64,000 nt of DNA from Vandiemenella viatica (Eukaryota; Arthropoda; Insecta; Orthoptera; Morabidae): positions 122,006,095-122,070,094 of the forward strand of contig CM061920.1 of assembly GCA_031002005.1 (NCBI GenBank), written 5' to 3'. The notes beneath the pieces are model-generated. The model saw only the letters and a list, made by a program, of their open reading frames with translations. It made no database searches and was not told the DNA's origin. The position numbers were made by a program, and so were the translations under genes. Every line of letters begins with the position of its first letter. Within the stretch, counting starts at the first letter, position 1. This document shows positions 23,051 through 35,461 of the stretch, one piece after another.

Positions 23051-24099
23051 GCACTGTGTAATCACTCGTAGTAATTTCAATGCAGTGTTATTGAAGGCTA
23101 TTTTTAACTCAGTTGCTTATTTATTTATTTGTTTAATTGTTAAACAAGTTGGAACCATCGTGGTGGGGTTTTCTTTGCTCCATGGTTGGAACCAGTGTAG
23201 CTAGCACGTTAAAGTGCCATTACACAGGATCAATTCCTGGCTCCACGTACTGGCAATCGTGATTGCGCTTTTTGGATGAATGCTGGCACGGTCCAAAATC
23301 TACGACTCATAAATCACACATGTCTTTAACAAAAATAAATTTATAACACATAGAATATATTTACACGTTTTACAGACGGCTGGTAACACAATATTCTTTC
23401 AATTCTCTGTAAATGCTCCGGACATGACAAATTCGGTTCTATCACGGATAGGACACATGTACTTCCACTCAAATAATTACACACTGGATGCATGTAGACA
23501 AGTACAGGTGCCTCGTGGTCCTCCAGGACCGATACATAAAAAGTCTTTATTTCTTAAACAAAAACATTCATGTCAGATCGAAGGCTTTCACGGCGTATCG
23601 ATGAAATGTAGACTACATTTCAAAAACATTCATATTTCACACCATTCAAGTTCAAGTCATGTTTTTATTATCAGCATCCATGTTGTGACGGAGGAAACTA
23701 TTAACACGAAAATAAGACAAAATTTTTAGTTTCAGCTAAGTTTGTTACAGTGAAACTCATAACCATATTTACAATAACATACAGACAATTATGAATTTAC
23801 TTGCATTCAGATTTATACAGCTGAAAGTCAATAGCATTATGTAGGAACAACTTATTCACAGAATTCGGATTCACAAGCAGATATGCATTTACTTGAGAAT
23901 TGCCCCCTACTTCCTATGATCTATAATATACACCAAAAATACCTTAATTTCAATATCTATTTCTCTTAGCCTACATTGTGTTTGATTAAGAATCGCTGCC
24001 CACAAATCAAGTTCAGTCGCCTGTAAAATATTGTTGTGCTTCCTTTTTTCTCTCCATATATTTCAGCTGTTTCTGATACACATCTTTTTCTAAAATAAA
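23051..24099. other. Spacer with a dispersed-repeat fragment
   Basis: Around 23440-23610 are pieces shared with other places in the window: acactggatgc and gcctcgtggtcc resemble 40148-40200, and ctttcacggcgtatcgatga resembles 36445 and 62255. Near 23195-23245 is a weak tRNA-like head (gtagctagcacgttaaag, then gatcaattcctgg). No gene is supported. Confidence 0.4.
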
Positions 24100-25450
24100 A
24101 TAAAAATTAAAAAAATAAATTAAAAAAAACCTTTATTCATATCAGTCTTTGAGAACTTTCTCATTTACCAATTCACAAGCTGCATTCTTAGAATCTGTTC
24201 TTATTCCTTTGTCTCTCCTAGCACAAAATATGTACTCATGAGTTCTACAATTTTTTCATCTCTGCTTCCACCTACTTTTCTTCCCTAAATAATATCCTAT
24301 TTATTCTTCATCGTCAAACTCATTTTTCAATTTCGTCGCTGCTACTTTCTTCTACATCTTCACTCATAACCATAATAATAGCTGACTCTTACAGGTATTA
24401 TCATCGAAATATTCTTTTCATTCACAAGCGTCTGCAGATACATTTACATCTGAGACTCCGTTTATTCCCTTCTTAATCACATTTTTCTATCTTACCCACG
24501 TCTGAATTCTCGTTTCCTTGACAGACGTTTATGTTGTTAGTTCTTATATAACTGTCTTTCTACTCTTCAGCCATGCCAAAACTGTTTCATAAATGTTCAA
24601 CATCGTTTTTATACACTCGTGTAATTCTCTGTGGTATGACATTTATGTGTAACTTATTTATTTGTCTTTTGTATTTATTTACCTCTCCTGAGTGAAGTTA
24701 CAGTCGTGGTAGCAAGTTTTCTATTCTTTCGTCTTCTTGATTTCTCTTCCACTAAGTGTTGCCTCCATTTTGTCACTTTTATCTCAGTAGTTTCTCCTAA
24801 CTAGTCTCTTAACGGCGTCCAACAATTCATCAACGCTACTTTTTGGTTGAATATTACATTGTAGTTGGCAGATTTCGTAGCAAAACTCCTGCATTTTCGT
24901 CATCTTCTATTACTTCACCCAAATAATTCGATTCGTTCATCATTTATTCGCAATATTCTTTCTGCAGTGACGACCATTTCTAAAATCAGTTTTATTTTCT
25001 TTCCCTTTTACCAGTATTCACCCAAAAACGCAGTAGGAGCTCTTTATATGTAGTTCTCTACTCGCTCACATCGCAAACCCTAGCAAATGGCTCTCCTATT
25101 TCTCTCCTTTCCCTTAATTCATTTTATCACTAAAGCCTTTTTTAATTTTTTTTTTTTTCTGTTCTGATTTGATAATGGAGTTCTGTTTTAATTTCACCTT
25201 TTTCTTGCTTCATGTTTGTATAACGCATGCACTCCCTCATTCAAACGCTTTTTAATTGCTATTAAATCCCGTTTAAACCCTTTTAAATTAAAAAAAAAAT
25301 TCTACTCAGTTCTTACGAGATGTGCATTTAAATCTTTCACTTGCCTCATATTCACTTTGCTTGCTGTTCTTAATCGTGTTTTAATTTTTCCTGTAAAACT
25401 GACACATCCTGATTTAACTCTCATCTTTTGTTGCTAAATTCCGAGCTCTT
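24100..25450 (-). other. Pyrimidine-rich stretch, possibly an eroded coiled-coil frame on the - strand
   Basis: The + strand is strongly biased to C/T (ttct, ttca, tctt), so the - strand is purine-rich, as in genes for Lys/Glu-rich proteins. Short - strand frames give Lys/Arg/Glu-rich pieces (for example VDELLDAVKRLVRR near 24790) that recall retroelement gag coiled coils, but stops are frequent. Either a decayed gag-like gene or a compositional oddity. Confidence 0.25.
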
Positions 25451-27208
25451 TCAACTGAAACATAATAAATATTAACAATTGGTCTATACCATTTTGTAGT
25501 TCCTTGTCTTTAGAAACCTATTCTAGCTGCGCTATTTCTTTCTTCCCATTAGTGTATGCTAAAGATTCTCTAATTTCTGTCATTGATAATAATTCCACTA
25601 GCCTTCAAATGGTACACAATTAATTCATTCTTAAAAGCATCTAAACCAGAAATGTTCACTAACGCCTATCCACTTCAAAAGATAGTTCTAAATCAGTGCA
25701 ACGCTTTATATTTAACACATCTCCATTTAAAATATTCCGATTACGTTCTAACTACTTTTCACTGTAAAAGAAAGTTCTGAGTTCACACGTTTGCATTTAT
25801 ACAATGTCGGTAAAAAATTCAGATGCTATTTAGCAACCCTGCCCAAGAAAAATAAATTAGAACAATTTAAATGCTTACTGTGCCGATAAACCGCGATTGG
25901 ATAGACAGCAACGACGTGAGTAAACTCTAACGCAGGCTCACAGCTCAGCGCTACCTACTAAGAAATAAGTCCTACTACAAGAGAAATTCAACGAAAAATA
26001 ACTTGTAATAAAATTATACTTATCGTTTACACAAAATGCTACCAACTCATCAAAGAAAGCTGAAAAAACTACAAAGAAAAAAATACTAGTATCGTCAAAT
26101 ATTAACCCAATTAAATCTGAAACAAAGAAATTTTTCTTTTAGGTTCTTACGCTATGGTTCATTTTTAAACTTCCACTGCGATTACAATTCGGCGAAAATT
26201 ACCACTGAAAAGTTGCTAGTGAGTTCTTGCCATTCGTTGCAATGTTCATCCAAAAGATTTCAGTTCCTGAGTAGGTAACAGATGAAAATTCTTTCATAAT
26301 TACCTCTTGTCATGTAAATGCGATCCGCCACTTGTAAGGTTGATACTTTCTCATGGTATCGTTGTTCTGTCACGTTACGATACTTCCGACGCCTCGTGAT
26401 GTTTGTTCTAAGGTGAAATAATTATTTTTTTACTGGACTGACTCAGCCATCTTCTTTACTTCTCACTGCCCGTCATGAGCACAACTTTTATCTGCCTACG
26501 AAGTTGGTCACTACGAATACTAACAAAAAGATTCAGAAAGAGCAAAACTTCGCACATATAATTTCTTCCGATGGACGAGTAAAATTTTAACTTCTTGAAA
26601 CACGTATTTATTTTTGCGGTGAATGTCACTTGATAATAATAGCTGAAGCCGGCTAAGACTTGATTTCAGTGGGTTCCCGACTGTTGACGACATTTCAGTA
26701 CGCATCAAGATCGACTTGAGCTATGTCTGTGTGAATTGCAATACTTTCTAAACTGCTAAACCGTGACACCAAAGAAATGGGCTGCATAAAATGGAAGGTG
26801 CGTAGACATACAAGGGATATAATGCTGTCTGTTTTATTTAACTGTCATGGGTAAACGTTATTAATGAATTTTCAAAGTATAAGTCTATCGTCACTTGATA
26901 TTGCACTCTTCCGAGGTTACTAAGAGATAAATAGAAGAGCCTGAAATAATAGGACAAATAATACATTATGCAACGATTAAGCATTTAGTCGCAACAGCAT
27001 ACACGCTGAATAGAAACGCCTCAACCACTCAAAATTACTAAAGAAAACTCAACAACATCATAGACAGAAGCAATGGCAGACAGCACAGATATTTGACCCA
27101 ATAAACAAAGAACGTAAAAATCGGATTAAAAAATCGAAAAACAAGTAGTCCTCTCCCAGTCAGAACCACATTGACAACCCCAGAAAAACAGTTCAAGAAA
27201 TGTATTCT
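25451..27208. other. Spacer left of the Ty3/gypsy element
   Basis: Short AT-rich frames only; no motif or repeat that I can support. Confidence 0.45.
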
Positions 27209-27212
27209 CATT

Positions 27213-28119
27213 TGTAATAGTCATCTTACTTTTCTTATTTTAATTTCATCAAATATTGCAAGGTACCTCCAGAAATGAAAGATCTTTCATATACATTTAA
27301 TTTATTTTATATAAATAACACCTGTTAATCAAATCATTAATGGTAGTTACTAACATTTTGAAATTATTACCAAAATGAACTAATAAAAATATGAAATAAA
27401 ATAATTTGACATTCGACTAGCAAAATTTAATCTCTTGAACTAAATATGTCCTGGCTATTTGTAGAGCGTGAAATTGTTCTTAAACTCAGGGCGCTTATAG
27501 GTCATCCAAATGCTGATCAGCCCATTTGCCGATTACTTGAATTGGAGCGTACTTGCGCTGAGGATAACTGACCTCAGCAATAATTGTGGGGCGTCTCGTT
27601 GTTTCACTATGTGGAAAAGGTTTTGCTTCCAATAATCAGTTGTCGTAGCACAGTGATATCCATTATGTGGCAGGAGTCCCGTTGGTGTACTGGCAGTGAC
27701 CAAACACTAATCACTCTCACGTGCGACGTTCACTTAAACCTTTTCAACACCACACACTAGTCTATACAACCTTCTCTCCCGCACTGTCTTTTCGCGACCG
27801 TCCTCCCGTCCGCCAGCACCTGACCCACCCCACCCTGCATGCATTCCAGCAGGGGTGTCCGGACTGTTATTTACATATCACGCCATCTCTCACAATGACT
27901 CAGAGTGTTCAGTAGCCTGTTACCATAAGACTTCACACCAAGATAGCCAGGAACCAAAATAGCCAGGTCGTGCTAGTTTAGCCAGTCGTACCCAAATTAA
28001 ATACATGAACATGTACAAAAGATGGAAAACAAAACATAAACATGAAATAAAATACATGAACATGTACAAAAGATGGAAAACAAAACATAAACATGAAAAA
28101 TGTAATTTGGACCATTACA
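27213..28119 (-). repeat. 3' LTR
   Basis: 907 bp, closely matching the other LTR: I count about five substitutions and a few small indels over roughly 900 bp. An approximately 50-bp segment with tacatgaacatgtacaaaag is duplicated in tandem at about 27999-28098. The short frames in it are not genes. Confidence 0.95.
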
Positions 28120-28123
28120 TTAA

Positions 28124-28135
28124 CTTCCCCCTTTC
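28124..28135 (-). other. Polypurine tract of the Ty3/gypsy element
   Basis: On the - strand GAAAGGGGGAAG, 4 nt before the 3' LTR, where plus-strand priming is expected. Confidence 0.85.
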
Positions 28136-28190
28136 AACAAATCAAAATACTTAGCAAAGGATTTTGATTTTCTCTTACAATTTCAAAATC

Positions 28191-28226
<36 letters not shown>

Positions 28227-29071
28227 GTGCTTCACTTAAAAAATCCATATTTCAACATTCAGATTGTGTCAAAATCTTTCATTTCTAGATATTTAACTAT
28301 TTCTATCATGAATCAAACTAGTTTATGTTATCAGGCAACAAATCCCAAGATACGCAAAATCTCCCTTCCCATGCCGCATGTCAGAGATCACTTCGGACAT
28401 GCTACATTCGTGTGCAACATACATACATATTACATTTAGAAGTACGCGGCAACGTAGTTTTTAGAGACTTGCTTTATTCTAATCCAATAATTACAAAACT
28501 TTACCCACTTCCCTTTAACCTAGTTTTTTTTTATTATTTTTATTTTTATTTTTAAAAACACTATTTTATATATATATATATATTCATACATTAGCTATTT
28601 GAATGATATTTTCATCTACAATGATTGATTCTAGGTGCCCCTTCTTTTGAACATGCAATTTTATAAAAGAAATTCTTACTTACATATCGATCACCTCTAT
28701 ACCTTGTTAATCAATATTCTGCCATACCAATAACCTTAACTGAAATTTGCTCTGAGGCCATATATTCTTACGTGTCAAAATTTTGGAGGACATGAAAATT
28801 TTCGTTTGATAGAGTGTTAAATATTCGATCTGGTGGAAGGTTTTGACTTAATGCTTTAAATCTCATTTATATAAATTTAATATCTATCTTTTCATTCAAA
28901 GTTAAACTTCACGATATTTTTATATTAAAATGAATTGTATTTAAAATAATGTTTCAAATGTCTCTATCTTATAAATTTAAATAACCTCACTATGGTATTT
29001 CTTTAAGTTCCGCGTGTTATGCACGCCTATGTTCCTATTACCATCTTTTAATAAGTATGCATTTGGGGCAA
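28136..29071 (-). other. Non-coding 3' region of the Ty3/gypsy element
   Basis: Between integrase and the polypurine tract. It contains a run of about 32 T (+ strand, near 28192-28223) and a (TA)n of about 10 units near 28567-28582. There is no envelope-like frame. Confidence 0.6.
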
Positions 29072-30054
29072 TTATTTTCTCCACTCGAAATGGACCACAA
29101 ATATGTGAAAGAACTTCGATATTTGTTTCTTCTCAGAATCTGATGGTTTCGGATTCTTTAATAATACCAAATCCCCTACTTCAAATGACTGGGTTTTATT
29201 TTTGTTCGCTCTCTCTTCCCGACGTCTTGCCTTTTCCAGGAGGTGTTCGCTTGCCTTTCTCATTCTTTCTTCTAAGTCATTAGTTATACCAGAATCAGGT
29301 TGATTTATGATATGTGCCGCTAGTGGCGCGATCTCTTGAGCGAAATGTAAATCAATGGGTCGGCATCCAGTTGAACAGTGGAAAGTGGTATTAAAATATG
29401 TTTCGATGCGTTCTAAATGTTTTACCCATCCAGAATGCTTCTCTCCAACCAGAAGACGAAAATACACTGATAATTGTCTCATGTACCTTTCAGCTAAGTT
29501 TGTTTGTGGCACCTATGGAGCTTTTTATGACTTCAATTCCTGCATTTTCCATTCCAGTTTGCCACTTCTACTTGTAAATACGGATCCATTATCTGACGAA
29601 TTCGGGTCGGCTTCCCGTAAATTGGCACGTATTTTTCAGTTATTATGCGCACTGTCTGCGCTGAATTTAGTCTGGAAACTGCGTATAATTTTACAAGTTT
29701 TGAAAAAGCATCCACGACCAAAAATATGTGTTGACGGCCAAATTGTCCTTTTGGAATTGGTCCATAATGGTCAACACATAATAGTTGGTTTGGGCGAGCT
29801 GTAATAATGGGATTACATTCCCTATGCTCCGTGTGTTCGGATGTTTTATTTTCTGACAGATGTCACAAGTACGGGTAACCTGTCCAATTTTCCGTCTTAG
29901 GGCCACACAATACCATTCCCTTTTCATCATTATGGAAGTTTTTTCCTTTCCTTGATGGCCATGTTGCCCATTGGTATAATTTTATTACATCATGTGCCAG
30001 AGCGTCCGGCAACCATATTTTCCATCCGCAATTGCGTTTAACCTCCGAAAACAT
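29072..30054 (-). pseudogene. Ty3/gypsy integrase, broken in four pieces
   Basis: Frames on the - strand at 29863-30054, 29691-29930, 29533-29721 and 29072-29512 carry successive parts of one integrase. The zinc-binding region ends with CDICQKIKHPN; the start of the catalytic core has an aspartate in LTIMDQF and again in VVDAFSKL; the C-terminal part (RYMRQLSVYFRLL, GDLVLLKNP) follows. Consecutive parts are in different frames, so there are at least four frame changes from the end of pol. The region is recognisable but cannot give one protein. This concentration of indels contrasts with the long open frame next to it. Confidence 0.85.
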
Positions 30055-32348
30055 ACATCATCATGCATTATGCACAGCATGGCAACAGTTCTAACTCGAG
30101 GACTTTCTCCACCTGTTCCATGGCATAGAAATTGCCTTACTGCTCTGATATCTGGCTGCCGTTGTTGCTCTAATATTATTCTTTCTTTTAGATCATCAGG
30201 GTTGGTCCCATCGTAAAACGTCATGACGGCCATGATTACTTCATTTGCTTTTCGTGATCGTTCTTGTGTCAGTGTGCGATCGACCGGATTCCTGCTCACC
30301 CAGTCTGCGACAGTATTATCTTTTCCTTTGCAGTACTCAATCTCTAGATCAAAAGATTGCAAAAATAATGCCCACCGGGTTATCCTTCCACTACAAAATT
30401 TAGCTTTCTTCAAAAAACTTAATGCCTTATGGTCTGTCCTGACAAAAGTCTTTCTTCCTGAAATATATCCCTGGAACTTCACCACCGCGAAATGGATAGC
30501 CGCCATTTCTAACTCTGTTGTATAATACGATCGTTCAGCCGCTTTAAGCGACCGACTGGCAGTATCAACTATCCTCATATTTCCATCTTTATCTTTCTGC
30601 TGAAGAATTGCACCCAAACCGTCCAAACTCGCGTCACAATTAATATAAAATGGAGTTTTAAAATTTGGATGAGCTAAACACACGTGTTTGGCAAATGCTC
30701 CTTTTATTCCTAAAAATGCATCTTCTTGCGGCTCTAACCACTCCCATTTCTTTCCTTTCTTCAGGAGTTGGTATAGTGGCCCCAGTATAATGGAAAAATT
30801 TGGAATGCATCTCCGATAATATGTGCACACGCCTAGAAAACTTCTTAATTGCTTAATCGTTTTTGGCTTATTACACTCCAATATTTCCCCAATCTTATTC
30901 TTGTTGGGAGCCACTCCTTTTGTGGATATGGTATAACCGAGATAGTTTACCTCCTGAGCACATAGAGTCACTTTATCTGGGCGCAACGTTACTCCATGTT
31001 CTTTTAGAGTAGTGAGCAAATGTTGTAAGTTTTGAAGGTGTTCCCCAAAAGTTTCCGACCCTACTAATAAATCATCCACGTACATACTGCAAAATGTCTT
31101 TATATCCGGGCCAATAATCTCATTCATTGCCCGGATGAATCCACAGGAAGAATTTTTAAGGCCAAAAGGTATTCGGGAAAAAGTGTATTGTCTACCCTCA
31201 AACAAAAAAGCAGTATATTTTCGACATGACTCATCCAACTCCAGTTGATTAAAACCCGCCGTCAAATCGAATGAGGTCAACCAGCTTTTTCCTCTGAATC
31301 TGGACATTATGTCATAGATAGGTTCAGGTCGTTCTCCATCCCCTTCCATTCGTGAATTAAGAAGTCTGGCATCCAGACATATCCTAACTGTGCCATCCCC
31401 TTTTTCCACAACCGTTATTGCATTTACATGGGGTGAAGCCGCAACAGAAATTATCCCTTCGGCTAACATTGTGTTTATTGCTTCTCTTGCCGCCTCTCGA
31501 TGTTTCTGCGGCACAGGGTACAAATGTCCTTTTATGGGTGGGCCACTACTGATATCAAATTTATAAACCAGGTCCTTAATTTTTCCGGGGTAGTATGAGA
31601 ATACAGAAAGGTTTTTCTCTAACAGGTCTTCCAAATCGGTTTTCTGTTCATTGGACAAATGGTTACAGGTGCCGACCGCTTTCTCTAGTGCGTGCCGGAC
31701 CTTTTCTTCTTCATCCGCACGGGCGTACAAAGTTGCCATAATTCCACTAAACCGTTCGCCCGAAATTCGCGATATTTCTTCGTGTTCATATAGACTCATA
31801 TCCTCACTTCTTAATCCCACACCTTCTGCCGTTCTCGACCACATTATAGTTTTTGATATTAAGTTTCTTATAGAGTTGTCTTCCCAACTAAGGATCACTT
31901 TGTTTTTCTGTAAAGTGTCACACCCTAAAATGACATCAAATGCCAATCCCCTTACCACCAAAGCAATAATCTCCACTGCTTGATCTTCGATCACAAGATC
32001 TAATATCACCTGTTCGGTAACGTGTTTTTGTTTTGATCCAAAAGCTGGTGTTAAAACCAGTCTTTCTATAGGAATAATTTCTATCATCCTCCCCGTCCCT
32101 TGCATACGGCGTAATAAATCTTCGGAAATCGCCGTTAAAGTTGAGCCCGAATCCAGTAATGCATTACATGGTATATTTAAAACTATGGCTGAAATATGTG
32201 GGCACTTTGCTTGAATGGGTCCTGTTATCATTTGGTCATTTCTTGATTCTTCCTTATCGAATTCCGGTCCTCCCGATATCCAGTATTCCAAATTTTTATT
32301 TACCTCTCGCCGTTTGGGTTTCAAAGTATCCTCCTGATAAGGCGACAG
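29985..32348 (-). CDS. pol: Ty3/gypsy pol: protease, reverse transcriptase, RNase H
   Basis: One frame open for about 788 codons from just after a TGA at 32349-32351, with no early ATG, as expected of a pol made by readthrough or frameshifting from gag. Domains in order: retroviral-type aspartic protease with ALLDSGSTLTAI near 32160; reverse transcriptase with FDLTAGFNQLELD, IPFGLKNS and the catalytic YVDDLLVG near 31075; RNase H with NCDASLDGLGAIL near 30640 and TELEMAAIHFAVV near 30500; then the start of integrase, where the frame is lost. All catalytic motifs that I can check in protease, reverse transcriptase and RNase H are intact. Confidence 0.92.
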   Translation of the reverse strand: MSPYQEDTLKPKRREVNKNLEYWISGGPEFDKEESRNDQMITGPIQAKCPHISAIVLNIPCNALLDSGSTLTAISEDLLRRMQGTGRMIEIIPIERLVLTPAFGSKQKHVTEQVILDLVIEDQAVEIIALVVRGLAFDVILGCDTLQKNKVILSWEDNSIRNLISKTIMWSRTAEGVGLRSEDMSLYEHEEISRISGERFSGIMATLYARADEEEKVRHALEKAVGTCNHLSNEQKTDLEDLLEKNLSVFSYYPGKIKDLVYKFDISSGPPIKGHLYPVPQKHREAAREAINTMLAEGIISVAASPHVNAITVVEKGDGTVRICLDARLLNSRMEGDGERPEPIYDIMSRFRGKSWLTSFDLTAGFNQLELDESCRKYTAFLFEGRQYTFSRIPFGLKNSSCGFIRAMNEIIGPDIKTFCSMYVDDLLVGSETFGEHLQNLQHLLTTLKEHGVTLRPDKVTLCAQEVNYLGYTISTKGVAPNKNKIGEILECNKPKTIKQLRSFLGVCTYYRRCIPNFSIILGPLYQLLKKGKKWEWLEPQEDAFLGIKGAFAKHVCLAHPNFKTPFYINCDASLDGLGAILQQKDKDGNMRIVDTASRSLKAAERSYYTTELEMAAIHFAVVKFQGYISGRKTFVRTDHKALSFLKKAKFCSGRITRWALFLQSFDLEIEYCKGKDNTVADWVSRNPVDRTLTQERSRKANEVIMAVMTFYDGTNPDDLKERIILEQQRQPDIRAVRQFLCHGTGGESPRVRTVAMLCIMHDDVCFRRLNAIADGKYGCRTLWHMM

Positions 32349-32464
32349 TCATGCCTTTTGTGGTACCAATGGCATTTCGTCTACGGTATCATTTTCCTTA
32401 CAACATTTCTTTGCTTGAGGGACCTCGTGCGGTTCGTTACTCTCTCTGCTTACTACTACTGCAT

Positions 32465-33160
32465 TTATTCCCTGACGATCGTATTCCTGATTTCCCCCGC
32501 CTGTTTTCTAGGTTGGAAATTTTCATTCCTTGGTTGGAAGAAATGTTTCCTTTCTTGTCCATTATTCCAGCTTCCTTGCCCTTGATTTCTTGCCTGTTGA
32601 TTGTTACTGCGACCATTTCCTTGCTGGTTTCGAAAATTTTGATTCTTCGGATGATTCTTCTGAGGAGAATCTTTGCCTTTTTCAGTAGTGTCCACACTAG
32701 GCTTGTATGCTGAATCAATATTTTTTAAAGTATTTAGGAATTGGTCCATACTATGCAGAAACACTGGATTCAATTGACATCTTATGTGTGGGGAGAAATG
32801 AGAAGTCAAAGCAAATATCAATTCTGCATCTTTAGGCGGATTGTCTAGTTCTCTTGACAGTATAGTTAATCTAGAAGCATATCTATACATTGAATCTTCA
32901 CCTTTTGGATTGAAACGGCCTTTGTAAATTCTTAGCATCAATTCTCCTTGTGCATTTAAATCCCAGTAAGTGGCCAAAAATTTCTCTTTAAACTCATTGT
33001 AGGAAACATCCGCTAAATTAGATACACGAAACCAGGATTTCTCATCATTATCTAACGCCTGCATGATCAACATCATCTTTAGAGATTCAGGAATATTTTT
33101 AATTCGAAAATAATTCTCGATTTCCCTTAGGAATTCCTTCGGATTAATTTTCTTTTAATT
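32465..33160 (-). pseudogene. gag: Ty3/gypsy gag, capsid and nucleocapsid part
   Basis: In a different frame from the upstream gag part. It contains the retrotransposon gag core (ALDNDEKSWFRV, EFKEKFLATYWDL, YKGRFNPKGEDSMYRYASRL) and then an Asn/Gln/Arg/Gly-rich tail that probably binds nucleic acid; I see no CCHC zinc knuckle. The stop is at 32465-32467. The frame change from the N-terminal part lies in an A-rich run near 33150-33160, a typical place for an indel, real or technical. Confidence 0.85.
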
Positions 33161-34029
33161 CCGAACTTCGGAAGATTAAGTTCCACAGAACTGTACACAT
33201 TGCTCCGATTTTGTGAGGTAAATTCAGCTGGTATCTGATTCATGACGTCTTGTCGTATATTGACCAGTTCGTCTTCTACTTTACTAAATTTTCCCGCGAT
33301 TGAACTCTTAAATTCGTCATGAGATTTTATCAGATTTTCACGTTCTCCGCGAGCTGTTTCAAAAGTTTCTGCAACATTCTGTAAGCCCATTTCAATTTGC
33401 TGGCACCGATCCGCAATTGCAGTTTCTGCCAGTTCCCTTCTTTTTTCTTTCATTTTGATCTCCTCGCGGATTTGATTTAACTGCCCACTGGTTCTGTCTA
33501 TGTCTTTGGCCGCCTTCTCTTTAAATTCATCAAACCCATCGCATCTGGACTTTAAGTCAGCTGTTTTATTGTTCAAAATTTTGACGTCACCCTGTATAGC
33601 ATTTTGAAACTCGTCAAATTTGACATTTATTTCTTCCCGCACACATTTTAATTCATTTTGGACTGATTTGTGAACATTTTCAATTTTCTCTTCCAATGAT
33701 TTTTGAAATGATTCCTGCCCCCTTTTCATTTCTTCATGCCCCCTTTTCATTTCTTCATGCCCCCTTTTCATTTCTTCATTCCCATTTTTGATCATTTCCA
33801 TCAATTGTGATAGTAATTGTTGTGGAAATAAACTTTGCATTCTTTCGTCAACCGTTTCGCTTAATTCCGGCCCGCTAATGACAGAGTTATCTACCTGATC
33901 GTTTCCCGGTGGCAAAATTTTCTCAGAATCTTCTACCCTGGAGAGCAAATTTTCATTAGAACTTCCGGCTGCTAAACCCTCTAACTTTTCCATTTTGTTT
34001 GTCTTAACCTTACCAGATCGAAGAAACAT
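33127..34029 (-). pseudogene. gag: Ty3/gypsy gag, N-terminal coiled-coil part
   Basis: Starts at the ATG at 34027-34029 (MFLRSGKVKTN), 4 codons inside a frame that begins with TTG. It encodes about 300 residues, mostly predicted coiled coil (frequent Glu/Lys, heptad-like spacing), including three tandem copies of a 7-residue unit EEMKRGH near 33718-33785, made by a 21-bp DNA repeat. The last dozen codons are out of frame with the rest of gag, which continues at 33160 in another frame. Confidence 0.85.
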
Positions 34030-34463
34030 AAAACTTTCCAAAATTATGCTATTCTTCTCCTAAGTGAAGAAGAAAATTTACACTGTAAATTTACCTTTTA
34101 ACACACTCTACATTACGCATTGCAAAAACATCCGGGTAACACAGAATCATTAAATTTTGAACTTTATCCCAGTTACATCAAATTAATTATAATACTCAAC
34201 CATTCAAACATCAGCTCGACATCAAAACAACAAATTTCAAATCACTTACAACCATCAACGCCGTTAAATCTTGCTGCAGATTTGAAAATCTGTGACTGAA
34301 AATAAATCATGTTAATATACATTTATAGAACATTTTCATGCATCACTCAAACTATGATCTCTGAAATGTCACAGAAAAGAAAACCCCGCAATACCGAGTT
34401 GAGTTGTTCACCTAAACAATTTTGATTTTATGCATTAATTAATTAATTAGCAACAATTAATAG

Positions 34464-34481
34464 CCCGTAGTTGGTGCGCCA
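34464..34481 (-). other. Primer-binding site of the Ty3/gypsy element
   Basis: On the - strand TGGCGCACCAACTACGGG, 2 nt after the 5' LTR. The TGG start is what pairing with the CCA end of a tRNA requires. I cannot say which tRNA. Confidence 0.75.
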
Positions 34482-34483
34482 GT

Positions 34484-35380
34484 TGTAATAGTCATCTTAC
34501 TTTTCTTATTTTAATTTCATCAAATATTGCAAGGTACCTCCAGAAATGAAAGATCTTTCATATACATTTAATTTATTTTATATAAATAACACCTGTTAAT
34601 CAAATCATTAATGGTAGTTACTAACATTTTGAAACAATTACCAAAATGAACTAATAAAATATGAAATAAAATAATTTGATATTCGACTAGCAAAATTTAA
34701 TCTCTTGAACTAAATATGTCCTGGCTATTTGTAGAGCGTGAAATTGTTCTTAAACTCAGGGCGCTTATAGGTCATCCAAATGCTGATCAGCCCATTTGCC
34801 GATTACTTGAATTGGAGTGTACTTGCGCTGAGGATAACTGACCTCAGCAATAATTGTGGGGCGTCTCGTTGTTTCACTATGTGGAAAAGGTTTTGCTTCC
34901 AATAATCAGTTGTCGTAGCACAGTGATATCCATTATGTGGCAGGAGTCCCGTTGGTGTACTGGCAGTGACCAAACACTAATCACTCTCACGTGCGACGTT
35001 CACTTAAACCTTTTCAACACACCAGTCTATACAACCTTCTCTCCCGCACTGTCTTTTCGCGACCGTCCTCCCGTCCGCCAGCACCTGACCCACCCCACCC
35101 TGCATGCATTCCAGCAGGGGTGTCCGGACTGTTATTTACATATCACGCCATCTCTCACAATGACTCAGAGTGTTCAGTAGCCTGTTACCATAAGACTTCA
35201 CACCAAGATAGCCAGGAACCAAAATAGCCAGGTCGTGCTAGTTCAGCCAGTCGTACCCAAAATTAAATACATGAACATGTACAAAAGATGGAAAAACATA
35301 AACATGAAATAAAATACATGAACATGTACAAAAGATGGAAAACAAAACATAAACATGAAAAATGAATTTGGACCATTACA
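34484..35380 (-). repeat. 5' LTR
   Basis: 897 bp, the counterpart of 27213-28119, and should contain the promoter for the - strand transcript. The 108-codon + strand frame in it is a shadow. Confidence 0.95.
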
Positions 35381-35461
35381 CATTGACATTGAAAACAGTA
35401 GTATTAGCTACTATGTACGCTCATCAGATAATAATCTACATATTCAGCAAACAAGAAATAA

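Larger units (their letters stand above)
27213..35380 (-). mobile_element. Ty3/gypsy LTR retrotransposon, full length, broken frames
   Basis: An 8168-bp element read on the - strand. Both LTRs start TGTAAT and end ATTACA, and the target duplication CATT is perfect (27209-27212 and 35381-35384). Order on the - strand: 5' LTR, primer-binding site, gag with a coiled coil, protease, reverse transcriptase, RNase H, integrase, about 900 bp of non-coding 3' sequence with a long homopolymer, polypurine tract, 3' LTR. This order (integrase after RNase H) defines Ty3/gypsy. I see no envelope gene and no chromodomain. gag has a frameshift and integrase several, so this copy could not move by itself. Confidence 0.95.

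Noticed and set aside
24865..25780. Frames of 62-73 codons on the + strand
   Set aside because: They lie in a pyrimidine-rich region where chance frames are expected, and none has a motif.
29992..32713. Frames of 74-190 codons on the + strand
   Set aside because: Antisense shadows of the Ty3/gypsy pol and gag genes.
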